This document shows positions 18,930-28,652 of a stretch of 64,000 nt of DNA, piece by piece. Each line of letters opens with the position of its first letter. Position 1 is the stretch's first letter. Origin of the DNA: Thiosulfatimonas sediminis (GTDB taxonomy: Bacteria > Pseudomonadota > Gammaproteobacteria > Thiomicrospirales > Thiomicrospiraceae); the NCBI RefSeq assembly GCF_011398355.1, contig NZ_AP021889.1, positions 992,001-1,056,000 of the forward strand, in the 5' to 3' direction. Made by a program: the position numbers and the translations under genes. The notes beneath the pieces are model-generated. The model had not been told where the DNA came from, did not search any database, and worked only from the letters and a program-made list of their open reading frames with translations.

Positions 18930-18975
18930 AAACTAGACCACAACATTTCACCGAATAGGGATAGGAATAGCAAAA

Positions 18976-19827
18976 ATGAAAGCAATAGCCGGTACCTTAG
19001 TCGTTGTCGGAACACTACTTGGGGGATATCTTCCACATGGTAGTTTCGGCATTCTGATTCAACCGCTGGAAATGGTTATCATCTGTGGTGGAGCGATTGG
19101 TGCTTACATTATCGCGAATCCAGGATGGGTGGTAAAAGCAGGATTTTCCGGTGCTTTGGGGATTGCAAAGCCTGCGCCTTATAATAAAACGGTTTTTTTA
19201 GAAGTGCTTGGTTTGATGTTTAAACTGTTTAACAAAGCGCGTCGCGAGGGGTTGATGTCGATCGAAGCGGATGTCGAAGATCCGCATTCCAGCGAACTTT
19301 TTAATAGTGCGCCGAGTGTTGCTAAAAACCATCATGCGGTGGATTTTATTTGTGATTATTTACGCTTAATGATCAGTGGCGCGAGTAATCCTTATCAGTT
19401 GGAAGATTTGATGATTGTTGAATTAGACGGTCACCATCACGAAGCACTAATGCCAAGCCAAGCGATTGGTAAGGTTGCGGAGGCGTTGCCGGCGTTTGGT
19501 ATCGTTGCCGCAGTATTGGGTATCGTCATTACCATGAGTTACCTAGATGCTGGCCCGATGGAGATCGCACACCATATGTCGGTGGCCTTGGTGGGGACTT
19601 TCTTAGGGATTTTGATTGCTTATGGCTTTATTGCCCCGATTTCTTCTGAACTTGCCAACCGAGCGGAACTGGAGGGGGCGTATTTTATGGTTATCAAAAC
19701 CTCTTTAATGGCAAATTTGAACGGTTATGCTCCATCGGTGGCCGTTGAATTTGGACGAAAAGCCGTCCCCAGTCATGATCGTCCGAGCTTTCAAGAGTTG
19801 GATGAATACCTGCAAAGTCAGAAATAA
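18976..19827 (+). CDS. motA: Flagellar stator protein MotA
   Basis: MotA (283 residues) forms the five-subunit ring around MotB in the ion-driven stator. Four membrane helices are visible: about residues 2-22, 30-50, 165-187 and 197-220. The cytoplasmic loop between the second and third carries the charged torque residues (KARREGLMSIEADVE). The protein is of the long MotA type rather than the shorter PomA/MotC type. motB follows 24 bases downstream. Placement of motAB between fliK and fliL is less usual than elsewhere in the genome. Confidence 0.95.
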   Translation: MKAIAGTLVVVGTLLGGYLPHGSFGILIQPLEMVIICGGAIGAYIIANPGWVVKAGFSGALGIAKPAPYNKTVFLEVLGLMFKLFNKARREGLMSIEADVEDPHSSELFNSAPSVAKNHHAVDFICDYLRLMISGASNPYQLEDLMIVELDGHHHEALMPSQAIGKVAEALPAFGIVAAVLGIVITMSYLDAGPMEIAHHMSVALVGTFLGILIAYGFIAPISSELANRAELEGAYFMVIKTSLMANLNGYAPSVAVEFGRKAVPSHDRPSFQELDEYLQSQK

Positions 19828-19851
19828 GCGCACTGTGTCGAGGACGAACAG

Positions 19852-20733
19852 ATGAGCGATGAACAATCCATAATCATCAAACGGTTAAATAAATGCCCGC
19901 ATGCTGCACATGGTGGGGCATGGAAGATTGCTTTTGCGGATTTTATGACGGCCACGGCTGCGTTTTTTTTGATGTTATGGGTTTTAGGTGGCACCAATGA
20001 CGAAGAGATGAAAGCGATGGCTGAGTTTTTTCGTGATCCTACGGTGATTGAGGCTTCACCCAGTACTTTGGTTGAGTCTAAAGAAGCGGGCCAAACGTCT
20101 GACGCAATGATTGATATGGGCGGTTTTAAAGACGCCCCAAAAGGCAAAGATGGCGATGAAGACGGTTCCGGCAAAGCACAAGAAACCGAGCAAATGGAAG
20201 CGATGAAGTTGGAGTTAGAAAAGAAGATCGCCGAAAATCCTACGCTTGAACAACTCAAAGATCAGCTCAAAATTGACATTACCCCTAACGGACTGCAGGT
20301 GCAGATTTTGGATGATCGTAAACGCCCGATGTTTGGAACAGGCGTGGACTTGCCAAAAGACTATGCGGCCAAACTTTTAGAAGAAGTTGGCTCGGTTCTG
20401 GCTTCAACCAAGAATAAAATCAGCATTGCGGGGCATACTGATTCGTCCGGTTACCATTCCAGTTCGGATTACACTAACTGGGAGTTGTCGGCTGACCGAG
20501 CGAATGCGGCGCGGCGTTTATTGCTAAAAGGGGGGGTTGATACCAGCCGTATTGCACAGGCGGTCGGTATGGCCGATACCGTTCCATTTGATAAAGAGAA
20601 CCCATACAATCCGCGTAATCGTCGTATCAGTATTGTGGTGTTGAATAAAGATGCCGAAGAAAAGCTGCGCAGTTTAAGTGAAGCACCGCAGTTAGAAGAT
20701 TTAAACAAGCAGACCATTCTGCAAGGTAATTAA
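19852..20733 (+). CDS. motB: Flagellar stator protein MotB
   Basis: MotB (293 residues) anchors the stator to peptidoglycan and carries the ion-binding aspartate. A single membrane helix at about residues 28-48 contains FADFMTATAAFFLMLWV with the essential Asp30; this sequence resembles proton-type MotB rather than sodium-type PomB. A linker precedes the OmpA-like peptidoglycan-binding domain at about 165-280 (ISIAGHTDSSG, NWELSADRANAARRLL, NPRNRRISIVVL). The ribosome site GAGGA is upstream. fliL, which modulates the stator, follows. Confidence 0.95.
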   Translation: MSDEQSIIIKRLNKCPHAAHGGAWKIAFADFMTATAAFFLMLWVLGGTNDEEMKAMAEFFRDPTVIEASPSTLVESKEAGQTSDAMIDMGGFKDAPKGKDGDEDGSGKAQETEQMEAMKLELEKKIAENPTLEQLKDQLKIDITPNGLQVQILDDRKRPMFGTGVDLPKDYAAKLLEEVGSVLASTKNKISIAGHTDSSGYHSSSDYTNWELSADRANAARRLLLKGGVDTSRIAQAVGMADTVPFDKENPYNPRNRRISIVVLNKDAEEKLRSLSEAPQLEDLNKQTILQGN

Positions 20734-20767
20734 TACAATTTTAATGGTGTTATAAAGGGGAATAGCC

Positions 20768-21355
20768 GTGGCTGAAGAGGAAGTCAAGGAAGAGAAAAAG
20801 AAAGGCGGCAAAGGGCTGATTATTCTCTTATTGGTGATTGTTATTTTGCTTTTGGTCGGTATCGGCGTGATGGCTTATCTGCTACTCAGTCAGCAGGGTG
20901 CAAGCCATGCTAACGGCGATGCGGCCGAAGTGCATGGCTCTGCGGAACATGGCGAACATGGTGACGCTGCCGATGCTGGGCACGCCAAAAATTACTCGCC
21001 CAAATATAAACAGTACGAGCCACCTTCACCAGAAGCGCCGCCAGGGTATTTTGTGATGGATAAGTTTGTGGTTAATTTTAACGGCGACGGACAAGCCAAA
21101 TACTTGGCCGTTGATTTGCAGTTTTTGACCTATTATCCGCAGCTGATTGCGGACATGGAGCATTTGCGTCCGATTTTGAAAAATGACATTCAGCGCCTTT
21201 TGCGCAATCAGCATTTTAATCAATTGAGTAAACCAGAAGGGCCGGATGAATTGCGCGCTGAGTTATTGCAAGTAGCGCGTCATGTTTTAGAGGCCAATAG
21301 CATTTATCCGGAATTACTTGAAGATGTGTATATGACGCGCTTTGTGATGCAATAG
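20768..21355 (+). CDS. fliL: Flagellar basal-body-associated protein FliL
   Basis: FliL forms a ring around the stator and increases torque in several bacteria. The 195-residue protein starts at GTG with AAAGGGG upstream. It has a charged N-terminus (EEEVKEEKKKGGKG), one membrane helix at about residues 16-40, a His/Ala/Glu-rich linker (about 45-75) and a periplasmic stomatin-like domain ending ELLEDVYMTRFVMQ, the typical C-terminus. It follows motB directly and starts the fliLMNOPQR-flhB export/switch group. Confidence 0.95.
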   Translation: MAEEEVKEEKKKGGKGLIILLLVIVILLLVGIGVMAYLLLSQQGASHANGDAAEVHGSAEHGEHGDAADAGHAKNYSPKYKQYEPPSPEAPPGYFVMDKFVVNFNGDGQAKYLAVDLQFLTYYPQLIADMEHLRPILKNDIQRLLRNQHFNQLSKPEGPDELRAELLQVARHVLEANSIYPELLEDVYMTRFVMQ

Positions 21356-21374
21356 AGTGTTTTAGGAAACTTTC

Positions 21375-22394
21375 ATGGAAGATATCTTAAGCCAAGATGA
21401 AGTCGATGCGCTGCTCAAAGGGATGGGCGGGGGTGACATCGAAACCGAAAACGACAGTGGCTCAGAAGGCATTGGCGCAAAGGTTTATGATTTCACTAAC
21501 CAAGAGCGAATTGTGCGCGGTCGCTTACCGGCTTTGGATATTATCAACGAGCGCTTTGCCCGAGGTTTTCAACGACATTTTAATGAGATGATCATGGCCA
21601 GTGTTGAAGTCACGGCCTCGGAAGTCAAAATCATTAAGATGATTGATTATCTGCGTAATCTTTTTGTACCTACCAGTTTGAATATCTATCGTATCAATCC
21701 GCTTAATGGTGTTTCGCTGTTTACGTTGGATTCTAAGCTAGTTTTCACTGCGGTGGATATCTACTTTGGTGGTACGGGTTTGCTCCCGTTTAAAATCGAA
21801 GGGCGCGAATACACCCCTGTTGAAATGAGCATGGTACGCAGCATTTTAGACATTATTTCCGAAAACTTACGCAAAGCGTGGGGGCCGGTAATGGATATCG
21901 AAATTGAGTATATGCATTCGGAAATGAACCCTAAGTTTGCCGGTATTGTTGACCCAACTGATATGATTGTCGTCAGTCCGATTAACATCCGATTTGAAGG
22001 GGTTGAAGGGCGAGTCGATATCGTTATGCCGTATTCTATGTTAGAGCCGGTGCGCGATAAGTTAGAAGAAGGTATGCAAAATCTACAAGGCGAAAGCGAT
22101 AATCGTTGGTCGCGCACCTTGAAAGAAGAAGCAAAAAATATTGAAATTGATTTAAGTGTCAATCTGCTGGATATCGTGATGAATGTGGAAGAGCTTTTGG
22201 AGATGAAACCGGGCGACATTATTCCAATCGAGATGCCTGAGCAGGTCACCGTTAAAGCGGAAGACATCGCGATTTTACGCGGAAAATTAGGGCGTTCACG
22301 CGATAAGAAAGCGGTTAAAGTGGAAAAGATATTGCATCATCCGGCTTATCAAGAACGCACGATCGAGAATGTGAAGGAGTGGTACAGTGAGTGA
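21375..22394 (+). CDS. fliM: Flagellar motor switch protein FliM
   Basis: FliM (339 residues) forms the middle of the C ring and binds phospho-CheY. The N-terminal CheY-binding peptide is present (ILSQDEVDALLKGMGGGD, residues 4-21). The CheC-like middle domain spans about 45-230 and the SpoA-type C-terminal domain about 250-320 (LEMKPGDIIPIEMPE). It overlaps fliN by 8 bases, the usual coupling of these C-ring partners. Confidence 0.98.
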   Translation: MEDILSQDEVDALLKGMGGGDIETENDSGSEGIGAKVYDFTNQERIVRGRLPALDIINERFARGFQRHFNEMIMASVEVTASEVKIIKMIDYLRNLFVPTSLNIYRINPLNGVSLFTLDSKLVFTAVDIYFGGTGLLPFKIEGREYTPVEMSMVRSILDIISENLRKAWGPVMDIEIEYMHSEMNPKFAGIVDPTDMIVVSPINIRFEGVEGRVDIVMPYSMLEPVRDKLEEGMQNLQGESDNRWSRTLKEEAKNIEIDLSVNLLDIVMNVEELLEMKPGDIIPIEMPEQVTVKAEDIAILRGKLGRSRDKKAVKVEKILHHPAYQERTIENVKEWYSE

Positions 22395-22836
22395 ACAAGA
22401 CGATTTAAGCGCATGGGGTGACGCTTTAGCCGAACAAGCCGAAGCTGAAGCGGGCGATGATGCCAATGATGACGCGCTGGATTGGGGAGACGCACTGACT
22501 CAGCAGGCAAATGCAAATGCCACAAAAGCCAGTCTTGAAGACCTAGGCGGTAGCAATAGCAGTGGCGGCAAGAATAAAGTGGATTTGGATGTGTTGTTGG
22601 ATGTGCCGGTGACCTTGCAGTTGGAAATTGGGCGCGCCAAGGTTTCGATTCGTAATTTGCTCTCTTACACACAGGGTTCTGTCGTCGAAATGGACCGCTT
22701 AGCAGGCGAACCTTTAGACTTATTGGTAAATGGCACTTTAATTGCTCATGGTGAAGTAGTGGTTATTAATGATAAGTTTGGGGTTCGTCTAACCGATGTG
22801 GTCAGTCCTCAGGAGCGCATCCGCAAGCTGAAATAG
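22387..22836 (+). CDS. fliN: Flagellar motor switch protein FliN
   Basis: FliN forms the base of the C ring. The 149-residue protein begins at GTG within the end of fliM and has an acidic, Ala-rich N-terminal extension (about 1-65). The SpoA domain follows at about 70-145 (LLDVPVTLQLEIGRAKVSI, GSVVEMDRLAGEPLDLLVNG, FGVRLTDVVSPQERIRKL). A short hairpin separates it from fliO. Confidence 0.97.
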   Translation: MSEQDDLSAWGDALAEQAEAEAGDDANDDALDWGDALTQQANANATKASLEDLGGSNSSGGKNKVDLDVLLDVPVTLQLEIGRAKVSIRNLLSYTQGSVVEMDRLAGEPLDLLVNGTLIAHGEVVVINDKFGVRLTDVVSPQERIRKLK

Positions 22837-22845
22837 CCCCATGAC

Positions 22846-22863
22846 GCGCCAAAAGTTTGGCGC
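22846..22863. repeat. GC-rich hairpin between fliN and fliO
   Basis: GCGCCAAA and TTTGGCGC are separated by AG, a perfect 8-bp inverted repeat starting 9 bases after the fliN stop. No T-run follows, so it may be an mRNA processing or stability element that alters expression of C-ring versus export-gate genes. Confidence 0.5.
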
Positions 22864-22892
22864 TTAGTTTGACTGCGAATAAGGGCTTACTG

Positions 22893-23480
22893 ATGCTGTC
22901 AAAAAATCGATATTCAAAACGGCTGCAAACGCAGCAAGTCATAGCATCACTGTTATCCAGTTTGTTTCTGGCTATGGCGATGAGTCTGCTTTATATCGGT
23001 TCGGCCGCAGCGGCCGACGTTCCGCAGGTTGGGCAGACTAGTTTGGCAGAACCCATGCCGCCCACCGTGCAATTTGGTCAAACGGCGACTCAGCCAAGCG
23101 ATTACTTTTTGCAAATCCTGCTCTCTCTGATTTTTATTCTGTTGATCATTTTTTTGGCCGCTTGGTTGTTGCGCCGTTACGGTCGTTTTCCGGGTGTTGC
23201 TGATGGCAATCTTAAGGTTTTAGGGGCATTGTCTGTTGGTCCACGCGAGCGAATTTTGATGCTTCAAGTCGGAAAAGAACAGATTTTAGTAGGCGTAACT
23301 TCGAGTAAAATCAGTAAGTTACATCAGCTTGTTGAGCCTGTGCAGATTGCAGATCCTGTTCCCGTTGGGGGTGTCTTTGCCCAGCGCCTGCAAGAAGCGA
23401 TGCAAGGCGTAAAATCAGCAACGGTTGTGCCTAAAGCGGATGCGAAATCGGTCTCTACTCGTACTCAGGGAGACCAGTAA
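22893..23480 (+). CDS. fliO: Flagellar biosynthetic protein FliO
   Basis: FliO assists assembly of the FliP ring of the export gate. I start at ATG 22893, which has TAAGGG about 9 bases upstream; a TTG at 22857 in the same frame lacks a ribosome site. The 195-residue product has a first hydrophobic stretch at about 17-42, then one clear membrane helix at about 72-94 ([20 protein letters not shown]) and a cytoplasmic domain ([20 protein letters not shown]) typical of FliO. The stop overlaps the fliP ATG by one base. Confidence 0.88.
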   Translation: MLSKNRYSKRLQTQQVIASLLSSLFLAMAMSLLYIGSAAAADVPQVGQTSLAEPMPPTVQFGQTATQPSDYFLQILLSLIFILLIIFLAAWLLRRYGRFPGVADGNLKVLGALSVGPRERILMLQVGKEQILVGVTSSKISKLHQLVEPVQIADPVPVGGVFAQRLQEAMQGVKSATVVPKADAKSVSTRTQGDQ

Positions 23481-24244
23481 TGCGTTTTGTTTTTTCTTTG
23501 GCAGGTCTGCTGCTGCCATTATTTTTGTTATTCACACCAAGCCTCTCTTACGCTGAGCCGGGCATTCCGATGTTTACTGTCGAGACCGATGCCAACGGTA
23601 ATCAAGACTACACGCTAACCTTGCAAATTTTGCTGTTAATGACGGGCTTAACGCTGTTACCGGCGGCACTGATTGCGACGACCTCATTTTTAAGAATTGT
23701 CATTGTTTTGGCGCTGTTACGTCAAGCGCTTGGCACTATGCAGACGCCATCCAACCAAGTGTTAATCGGTTTGGCCTTGTTTTTGACGCTGTTCATTATG
23801 GCGCCGGTGTTTGAAAAAATTTATGATACTGCGATTTCGCCGTACCTTGAGGAGCAGATTCAATTTAAGCAGGCGTTAGAGATTGGTGCAAAGCCAATGC
23901 ATCAGTTTATGTTGCAACAAACGCGCGAAGACGATTTGGAAATGTTTGCCGAAATGGCTGACGTGACCTTGACCGAACCGCAGAATGTGCCGTTTAAAGT
24001 CTTGATTCCAGCCTTTATGACATCGGAACTGAAAACCGCTTTCCAGATCGGCTTTATGTTGTTTATCCCATTTTTAATTATCGATTTAGTGGTCTCCAGT
24101 CTGTTGATGTCGATGGGTATGATGATGCTTTCACCGATGATTATTTCTTTGCCGTTCAAACTCATGTTATTTGTATTGATAGACGGTTGGACCTTGGTTA
24201 TTGGGACTCTGGCAAATAGTTTTGTCGTCCCTGGAGGGATATAG
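23480..24244 (+). CDS. fliP: Flagellar export gate protein FliP
   Basis: FliP (254 residues) forms the five-subunit core channel of the export gate with FliQ and FliR. An N-terminal signal peptide (about 1-25), four membrane helices and the highly conserved segment [21 protein letters not shown] are visible. The end ([14 protein letters not shown]) is also typical. fliQ starts at the very next base after the stop. Confidence 0.98.
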   Translation: MRFVFSLAGLLLPLFLLFTPSLSYAEPGIPMFTVETDANGNQDYTLTLQILLLMTGLTLLPAALIATTSFLRIVIVLALLRQALGTMQTPSNQVLIGLALFLTLFIMAPVFEKIYDTAISPYLEEQIQFKQALEIGAKPMHQFMLQQTREDDLEMFAEMADVTLTEPQNVPFKVLIPAFMTSELKTAFQIGFMLFIPFLIIDLVVSSLLMSMGMMMLSPMIISLPFKLMLFVLIDGWTLVIGTLANSFVVPGGI

Positions 24245-24514
24245 ATGCAACAAGAATTTGTCTTAACACTTGGTCAGCGGATGCTCGAGTTGGTGGCGCT
24301 GTTAGCGGCACCGCTTTTGATTCCGGCGTTGATTATTGGTTTGTTGGTTGGGATGTTTCAGGCGGCGACGCAAATTAACGAAATGACGTTGAGTTTTATT
24401 CCCAAGCTGGCCATTGTTGGGATTGCCTTAGTGGTTGGCGGGCCTTGGATGCTCAGTTCATTGGTGAATTTTTCACGTGAATTGATACTCAATATTCCCG
24501 CTTACATTAATTAA
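24245..24514 (+). CDS. fliQ: Flagellar export gate protein FliQ
   Basis: FliQ (89 residues) wraps the FliP/FliR channel. Two membrane hairpin helices (about 15-40 and 50-75) flank the conserved QAATQINEMTLSFIPK loop. The length and position between fliP and fliR are standard. Confidence 0.98.
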   Translation: MQQEFVLTLGQRMLELVALLAAPLLIPALIIGLLVGMFQAATQINEMTLSFIPKLAIVGIALVVGGPWMLSSLVNFSRELILNIPAYIN

Positions 24515-24538
24515 CGGCTTTGAGCATAAGAGCCGCTG

Positions 24539-25318
24539 ATGACTTTCGCTTTTAACGATTTCTTACAATGGATGGGGCTGTATTTCTATCCATTTGTGCG
24601 GATTGGCGCCATGCTCTCCATCATTCCCCTCTACGGTATGCGTTCCTTTCCCGCGCGCGGCAAAATCATTTTGGCGGTTTTTATTACCATTGCAGCCGCA
24701 CCATCGTTAGATTTGCCGCCGCCTGTCGATCCTTTTACTTGGCAGGGCGTACTGTTTATTCTTCAGCAGGTGTTGATTGGTCTGTCGATGGGTGTGATTT
24801 TCTTAGTGGTATTTCAAGCATTTGTAATGGCTGGCCATTTGATTGCAATGGGCATGGGTTTGGCGTTTGCGCAAATGACTGACCCGACAAGTGGTGTCAG
24901 TGCACCGATTGTCGCGCAATATTTTACAATCATCGTCTCGTTATTGTTTTTGGCTTTAAATGGACATATCTTGGTGATTCAGGTTGTGATTGATAGTTTT
25001 GAATATCTACCGATTGGTGTGTCTTTTTATACTCAAAACAGTTTACGGATTATTTTTGAATTTGGCAGCTATATGTTTTTGGCTGGTGTGCTGGTGGCGT
25101 TGCCTGCGATTACTGCGCTTTTGTTGATTAATATTGCGTTTGGTGTTGTAACGCGTGCGGCACCGGCATTAAACATCTTTGCAGTCGGTTTTCCGGTTAC
25201 TTTAATGGCTGGCTTACTGATGTTGACCCTTACGACACCCGTGGTGTTACCGCATTTACAAGGTTTAGTGCATCACGCGGTTGAGGCGATTACGCATCTG
25301 CAATTAACTTCCCCGTAA
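24539..25318 (+). CDS. fliR: Flagellar export gate protein FliR
   Basis: FliR (259 residues) completes the export channel as its single-copy subunit. Six hydrophobic segments and the family motif FARIGAMLSIIPLYG-like start (FVRIGAMLSIIPLYGMRSFP) are visible, with conserved AFAQMTDPTSG in the centre and LNIFAVGFPVTLMAGLL near the end. It precedes flhB by 15 bases, as in most flagellar clusters. Confidence 0.97.
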   Translation: MTFAFNDFLQWMGLYFYPFVRIGAMLSIIPLYGMRSFPARGKIILAVFITIAAAPSLDLPPPVDPFTWQGVLFILQQVLIGLSMGVIFLVVFQAFVMAGHLIAMGMGLAFAQMTDPTSGVSAPIVAQYFTIIVSLLFLALNGHILVIQVVIDSFEYLPIGVSFYTQNSLRIIFEFGSYMFLAGVLVALPAITALLLINIAFGVVTRAAPALNIFAVGFPVTLMAGLLMLTLTTPVVLPHLQGLVHHAVEAITHLQLTSP

Positions 25319-25333
25319 GGAGGCCTTTTTAAG

Positions 25334-26458
25334 ATGGCTGAAAGCGAAGACGGCACGGAAAAAACAGAAGAACCCACCGAAAAGAAAATGCGCGATGCCC
25401 GTGACAAAGGTCAAGTACCTCGATCTCGGGAACTATCCACGCTTTTAATGACGCTGTCGGCAGCGTTGTTTTTGTATTTTTATGGTTCGCAAATCATGAC
25501 CGATTTGGTTAATTTGATGACCAAAGGGCTTAGTTTTGAGCGTGATGTTGCTTTTGATACGCAGAAACTTTTCGATTTAGTGATTGCGATTGTGATTGAC
25601 GCCATTTTCGCGATTATGCCTTTTATCTCGTTAATGGTTTTGGTAGCGATTACCTCGCCAGTTTTGCTGGGTGGTTGGTCGTTTAGCACCAAGGCGTTAG
25701 CACCCAAAATGTCCAAATTAAATCCTGTTAGTGGTTTAAAACGAATGTTTTCTATGCAGGCTTTAATGGAGTTGTTTAAGGCGTTTGCTAAGTTTGTTTT
25801 GGTGATCAGTTTAGCGGCAGCCTTTTTGTATATGGTTTTTCCAGAAGTGCTTAGCTTGGGAGTAGAATCGAAAGATTTCGCTTTGGCGCACTCGGCAGAA
25901 TTGATTACCAAAGCGTTCATTTTCGTTAGTTTGGCCTTGCTAGTGGTCGCCATTATCGACGTACCTTTTCAGTTATGGAATCATAATCGCCAATTAAAAA
26001 TGACCAAACAAGAAGTCAGAGAAGAGCATAAACAACAAGAAGGGAATCCGGAAGTTAAAGGGCGTATTCGTCAGGTTCAGCGCCAGATGTCGCAACGCCG
26101 TATGATGCAAAATGTTCCACAGGCCGACGTTATTATTACGAACCCAACTCACTTTGCTGTCGCGTTAAAATACGATCCGCAAACTATGCGTGAGCCAGTT
26201 GTGTTGGCGATTGGTGCTGATTTTATGGCTGCGCAGATAAGAACCATTGCACAAGAACATAATATTCCGGTGATCGAGGCGCCGCCTTTAGCGCGCGCAC
26301 TTTATTATAATGCCGAAGTGGAACAGCCGATTCCTTACAATCTTTTTCGTGCGGTGGCTGCTGTACTGGCTTATGTTTTTCAACTGCGTGATAGCGGTAA
26401 GGCGCAAAAAGTGGATTTTGCAAATCTGCCAATTCCGGAAGAGTTCAGAACCGACTAA
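25334..26458 (+). CDS. flhB: Flagellar export switch protein FlhB
   Basis: FlhB (374 residues) sits at the gate entrance and switches export from rod/hook to filament substrates after contact with FliK. Four membrane helices (about 30-50, 85-112, 140-165, 180-205) precede the cytoplasmic autocleaving domain. The NPTH site is at residues 270-273, with cleavage expected between Asn270 and Pro271. The N-terminal TEKTEEPTEKKMRDARDKGQ is typical. A separate paralogue of only its C-terminal domain is encoded at 35956-36249. Confidence 0.98.
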   Translation: MAESEDGTEKTEEPTEKKMRDARDKGQVPRSRELSTLLMTLSAALFLYFYGSQIMTDLVNLMTKGLSFERDVAFDTQKLFDLVIAIVIDAIFAIMPFISLMVLVAITSPVLLGGWSFSTKALAPKMSKLNPVSGLKRMFSMQALMELFKAFAKFVLVISLAAAFLYMVFPEVLSLGVESKDFALAHSAELITKAFIFVSLALLVVAIIDVPFQLWNHNRQLKMTKQEVREEHKQQEGNPEVKGRIRQVQRQMSQRRMMQNVPQADVIITNPTHFAVALKYDPQTMREPVVLAIGADFMAAQIRTIAQEHNIPVIEAPPLARALYYNAEVEQPIPYNLFRAVAAVLAYVFQLRDSGKAQKVDFANLPIPEEFRTD

Positions 26459-26471
26459 GTTTAGGTTGGTT

Positions 26472-26487
26472 TGGCCATAATCTTGCA
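26472..26487 (+). promoter_or_regulatory. Sigma-54 promoter of the flhA operon
   Basis: TGGCCA, TAATC, TTGCA has GG (26473-26474), ten bases, GC (26485-26486). It lies 15 bases after the flhB stop and about 70 bases before flhA. Confidence 0.82.
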
Positions 26488-26555
26488 TAGACAGATTGAT
26501 TCAATTTTTTTGGCTGTTATCGAACCGATAAATTAGCCGTTTAGGAACAGAATTC

Positions 26556-28652
26556 ATGGATTTTCGTCAATTATTCGACAATATGAAAGCTAACTGGAGT
26601 AAAGGGATTGCCGTGCCCTTTGGTGTGCTTGCGCTCTTGGGGATGGTCACCATTCCCTTGCCACCGTTTTTGTTGGATGTGTTTTTTACCTTCAATATCG
26701 CCTTGTCATTGGTGGTATTGATGGTCACGCTGTATGCCAAGCGTCCACTCGATTTTGCGATTTTTCCGACGATTATTTTGTTATCAACGCTGTTCCGTTT
26801 GTCGCTTAACATCGCTTCCACGCGTGTGATCTTGTTGGAAGGTCACAACGGCGGTGCATCTGCTGGCGATGTCATTGAAGCCTTTGGCGAATTTGTTATT
26901 GGTGGCAATTATGCGGTCGGTTTGGTGGTTTTTGCGATTTTGGTGGTAATCAACTTTGTGGTTATCACCAAGGGCGCAGGGCGTGTTGCTGAGGTAAGCG
27001 CGCGTTTTACTTTGGATTCGATGCCGGGTAAACAGATGGCGATTGATGCGGACTTGAATGCCGGTTTAATTACTCAAGAAGACGCGCAGATGCGCCGTCG
27101 AGAAATTGCCACTGAAGCCGAGTTCTATGGCTCGATGGACGGTGCCAGTAAGTTTGTTCGCGGGGACGCGATTGCTGGATTGATTATCTTATTTATCAAT
27201 CTAATCGGCGGTTTCGCCATCGGTGTTTGGCAAAATGATATGTCGTTTGCGGATGCCGCTGAAGTGTATACGATTTTAACGTTAGGTGATGGTTTGGTGG
27301 CACAGATACCCGCCCTGATTCTTTCTACCGCCACGGCGATTATTGTGACGCGCGTTACCGGCGGCGACAATAAAGATATGGGCGAGCAGATGCAGATGCA
27401 GATGTTCTCCACGCCGCGAGCTTTGGGGACGACGGCTGGTGTGATAGGCGTAATCGGTTTGATTCCTGGAATGCCGAATATTGCGTTTTTAACGTTCGCT
27501 TCGGTTGCTGGAGCGGGTGCTTATTTCATCCATCGCAAACAGCAAGAAAATGAAACTAGACCGATACCTCCGACGCCTGAAGAGCAGGAAGCGCAGAGTC
27601 GGCCAAAAGAGTTGAGTTGGGATGATGTGCAAGCCGTCGATGTCTTAGGGCTTGAGGTGGGTTATCGTTTAATTCCGATGGTTGATAAGGGGCAAAACGG
27701 CCAGCTGTTAGATCGCATTAAAGGGGTACGACGTAAGGTGTCGCAAGAGCTTGGATTTTTGGTGCCATCTGTACACATCCGCGATAACTTAGATTTAAAA
27801 CCGAACCAATACCGCATTATGTTAATGGGTGTCGATTCTGGGCATGGCGAGGTTTATCCCGATAAAGAGATGGCGATTAATCCCGGTCAAGTATTTGGTG
27901 AGGTGAACGGTATTAAAACCACAGACCCAGCCTTTGGGTTAGAGGCGGTGTGGATTGAGCCAGAAAATCAAGACCAGGCACAAGCCTTGGGATACACCGT
28001 TGTGGATGCCAGTACGGTCGTTGCAACGCATATCAGTCAATTGATTCAAGATTATTCATACGAGTTACTTGGTCATGATGAGGTGCAGCAGTTGTTGGAT
28101 AAATTAAAAGTGACATCACCCAAATTGGTTTCTGAGTTAATCCCCGACAAATTGGGTTTGGCCTCTTTGGTTAAAGTTTTGCAAAACTTGCTGCAAGAAA
28201 AAGTGCCAATTCGTGATATGCGAACTATTTTAGAAACCTTAACGGCGAAGGCGGATTTGCAAAAAACACCCGCGGCTCTGACCATTGATGTGCGCGCCGC
28301 GCTCGGCCGTTCGATTGTCCAGCAGCTGGTCGGTAACGAAGGTGAACTGAAAGTGATTACTTTAGAACCTAGTTTGGAACAGATATTGCTTCAAGCATCG
28401 CAGGGCGCGCCGGAAGGCCAGTTAGCGGTTGAACCTGGATTGGCCGAGCGTCTGCATGGCACTCTGAAGCAAGAAGCGCAGAAGATTGAAGTGGCTGGAC
28501 AACCGCCGGTTCTCTTGGTTGCGCCGCAGATTCGCGCGCAGTTAGCACGCTTATTCCGTTTTAGTTTGCCGAGTTTGGTGATTTTGGCCTATTCCGAAGT
28601 GCCTGAAAATCGTCAAATTAGTGTCGTTGCCAATGTTGGACAAGGAGGATAG
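26556..28652 (+). CDS. flhA: Flagellar export gate protein FlhA
   Basis: FlhA (698 residues) forms the nonameric ring that docks chaperone-substrate complexes and conducts protons for export. Eight membrane helices lie in the first 320 residues, with the conserved FHIPEP-type loop (GAGRVAEVSARFTLDSMPGKQMAIDADLNAG in segments between about 146 and 176). The large cytoplasmic domain (about 345-698) follows. The start of flhF lies at the next base after the stop, a tight flhA-flhF-flhG-fliA chain. Confidence 0.98.
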   Translation: MDFRQLFDNMKANWSKGIAVPFGVLALLGMVTIPLPPFLLDVFFTFNIALSLVVLMVTLYAKRPLDFAIFPTIILLSTLFRLSLNIASTRVILLEGHNGGASAGDVIEAFGEFVIGGNYAVGLVVFAILVVINFVVITKGAGRVAEVSARFTLDSMPGKQMAIDADLNAGLITQEDAQMRRREIATEAEFYGSMDGASKFVRGDAIAGLIILFINLIGGFAIGVWQNDMSFADAAEVYTILTLGDGLVAQIPALILSTATAIIVTRVTGGDNKDMGEQMQMQMFSTPRALGTTAGVIGVIGLIPGMPNIAFLTFASVAGAGAYFIHRKQQENETRPIPPTPEEQEAQSRPKELSWDDVQAVDVLGLEVGYRLIPMVDKGQNGQLLDRIKGVRRKVSQELGFLVPSVHIRDNLDLKPNQYRIMLMGVDSGHGEVYPDKEMAINPGQVFGEVNGIKTTDPAFGLEAVWIEPENQDQAQALGYTVVDASTVVATHISQLIQDYSYELLGHDEVQQLLDKLKVTSPKLVSELIPDKLGLASLVKVLQNLLQEKVPIRDMRTILETLTAKADLQKTPAALTIDVRAALGRSIVQQLVGNEGELKVITLEPSLEQILLQASQGAPEGQLAVEPGLAERLHGTLKQEAQKIEVAGQPPVLLVAPQIRAQLARLFRFSLPSLVILAYSEVPENRQISVVANVGQGG

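Noticed and set aside
21761-22267. 168-residue minus-strand frame within fliM
   Set aside because: Antisense shadow of a conserved gene with Ser/Ile-rich composition typical of such shadows.
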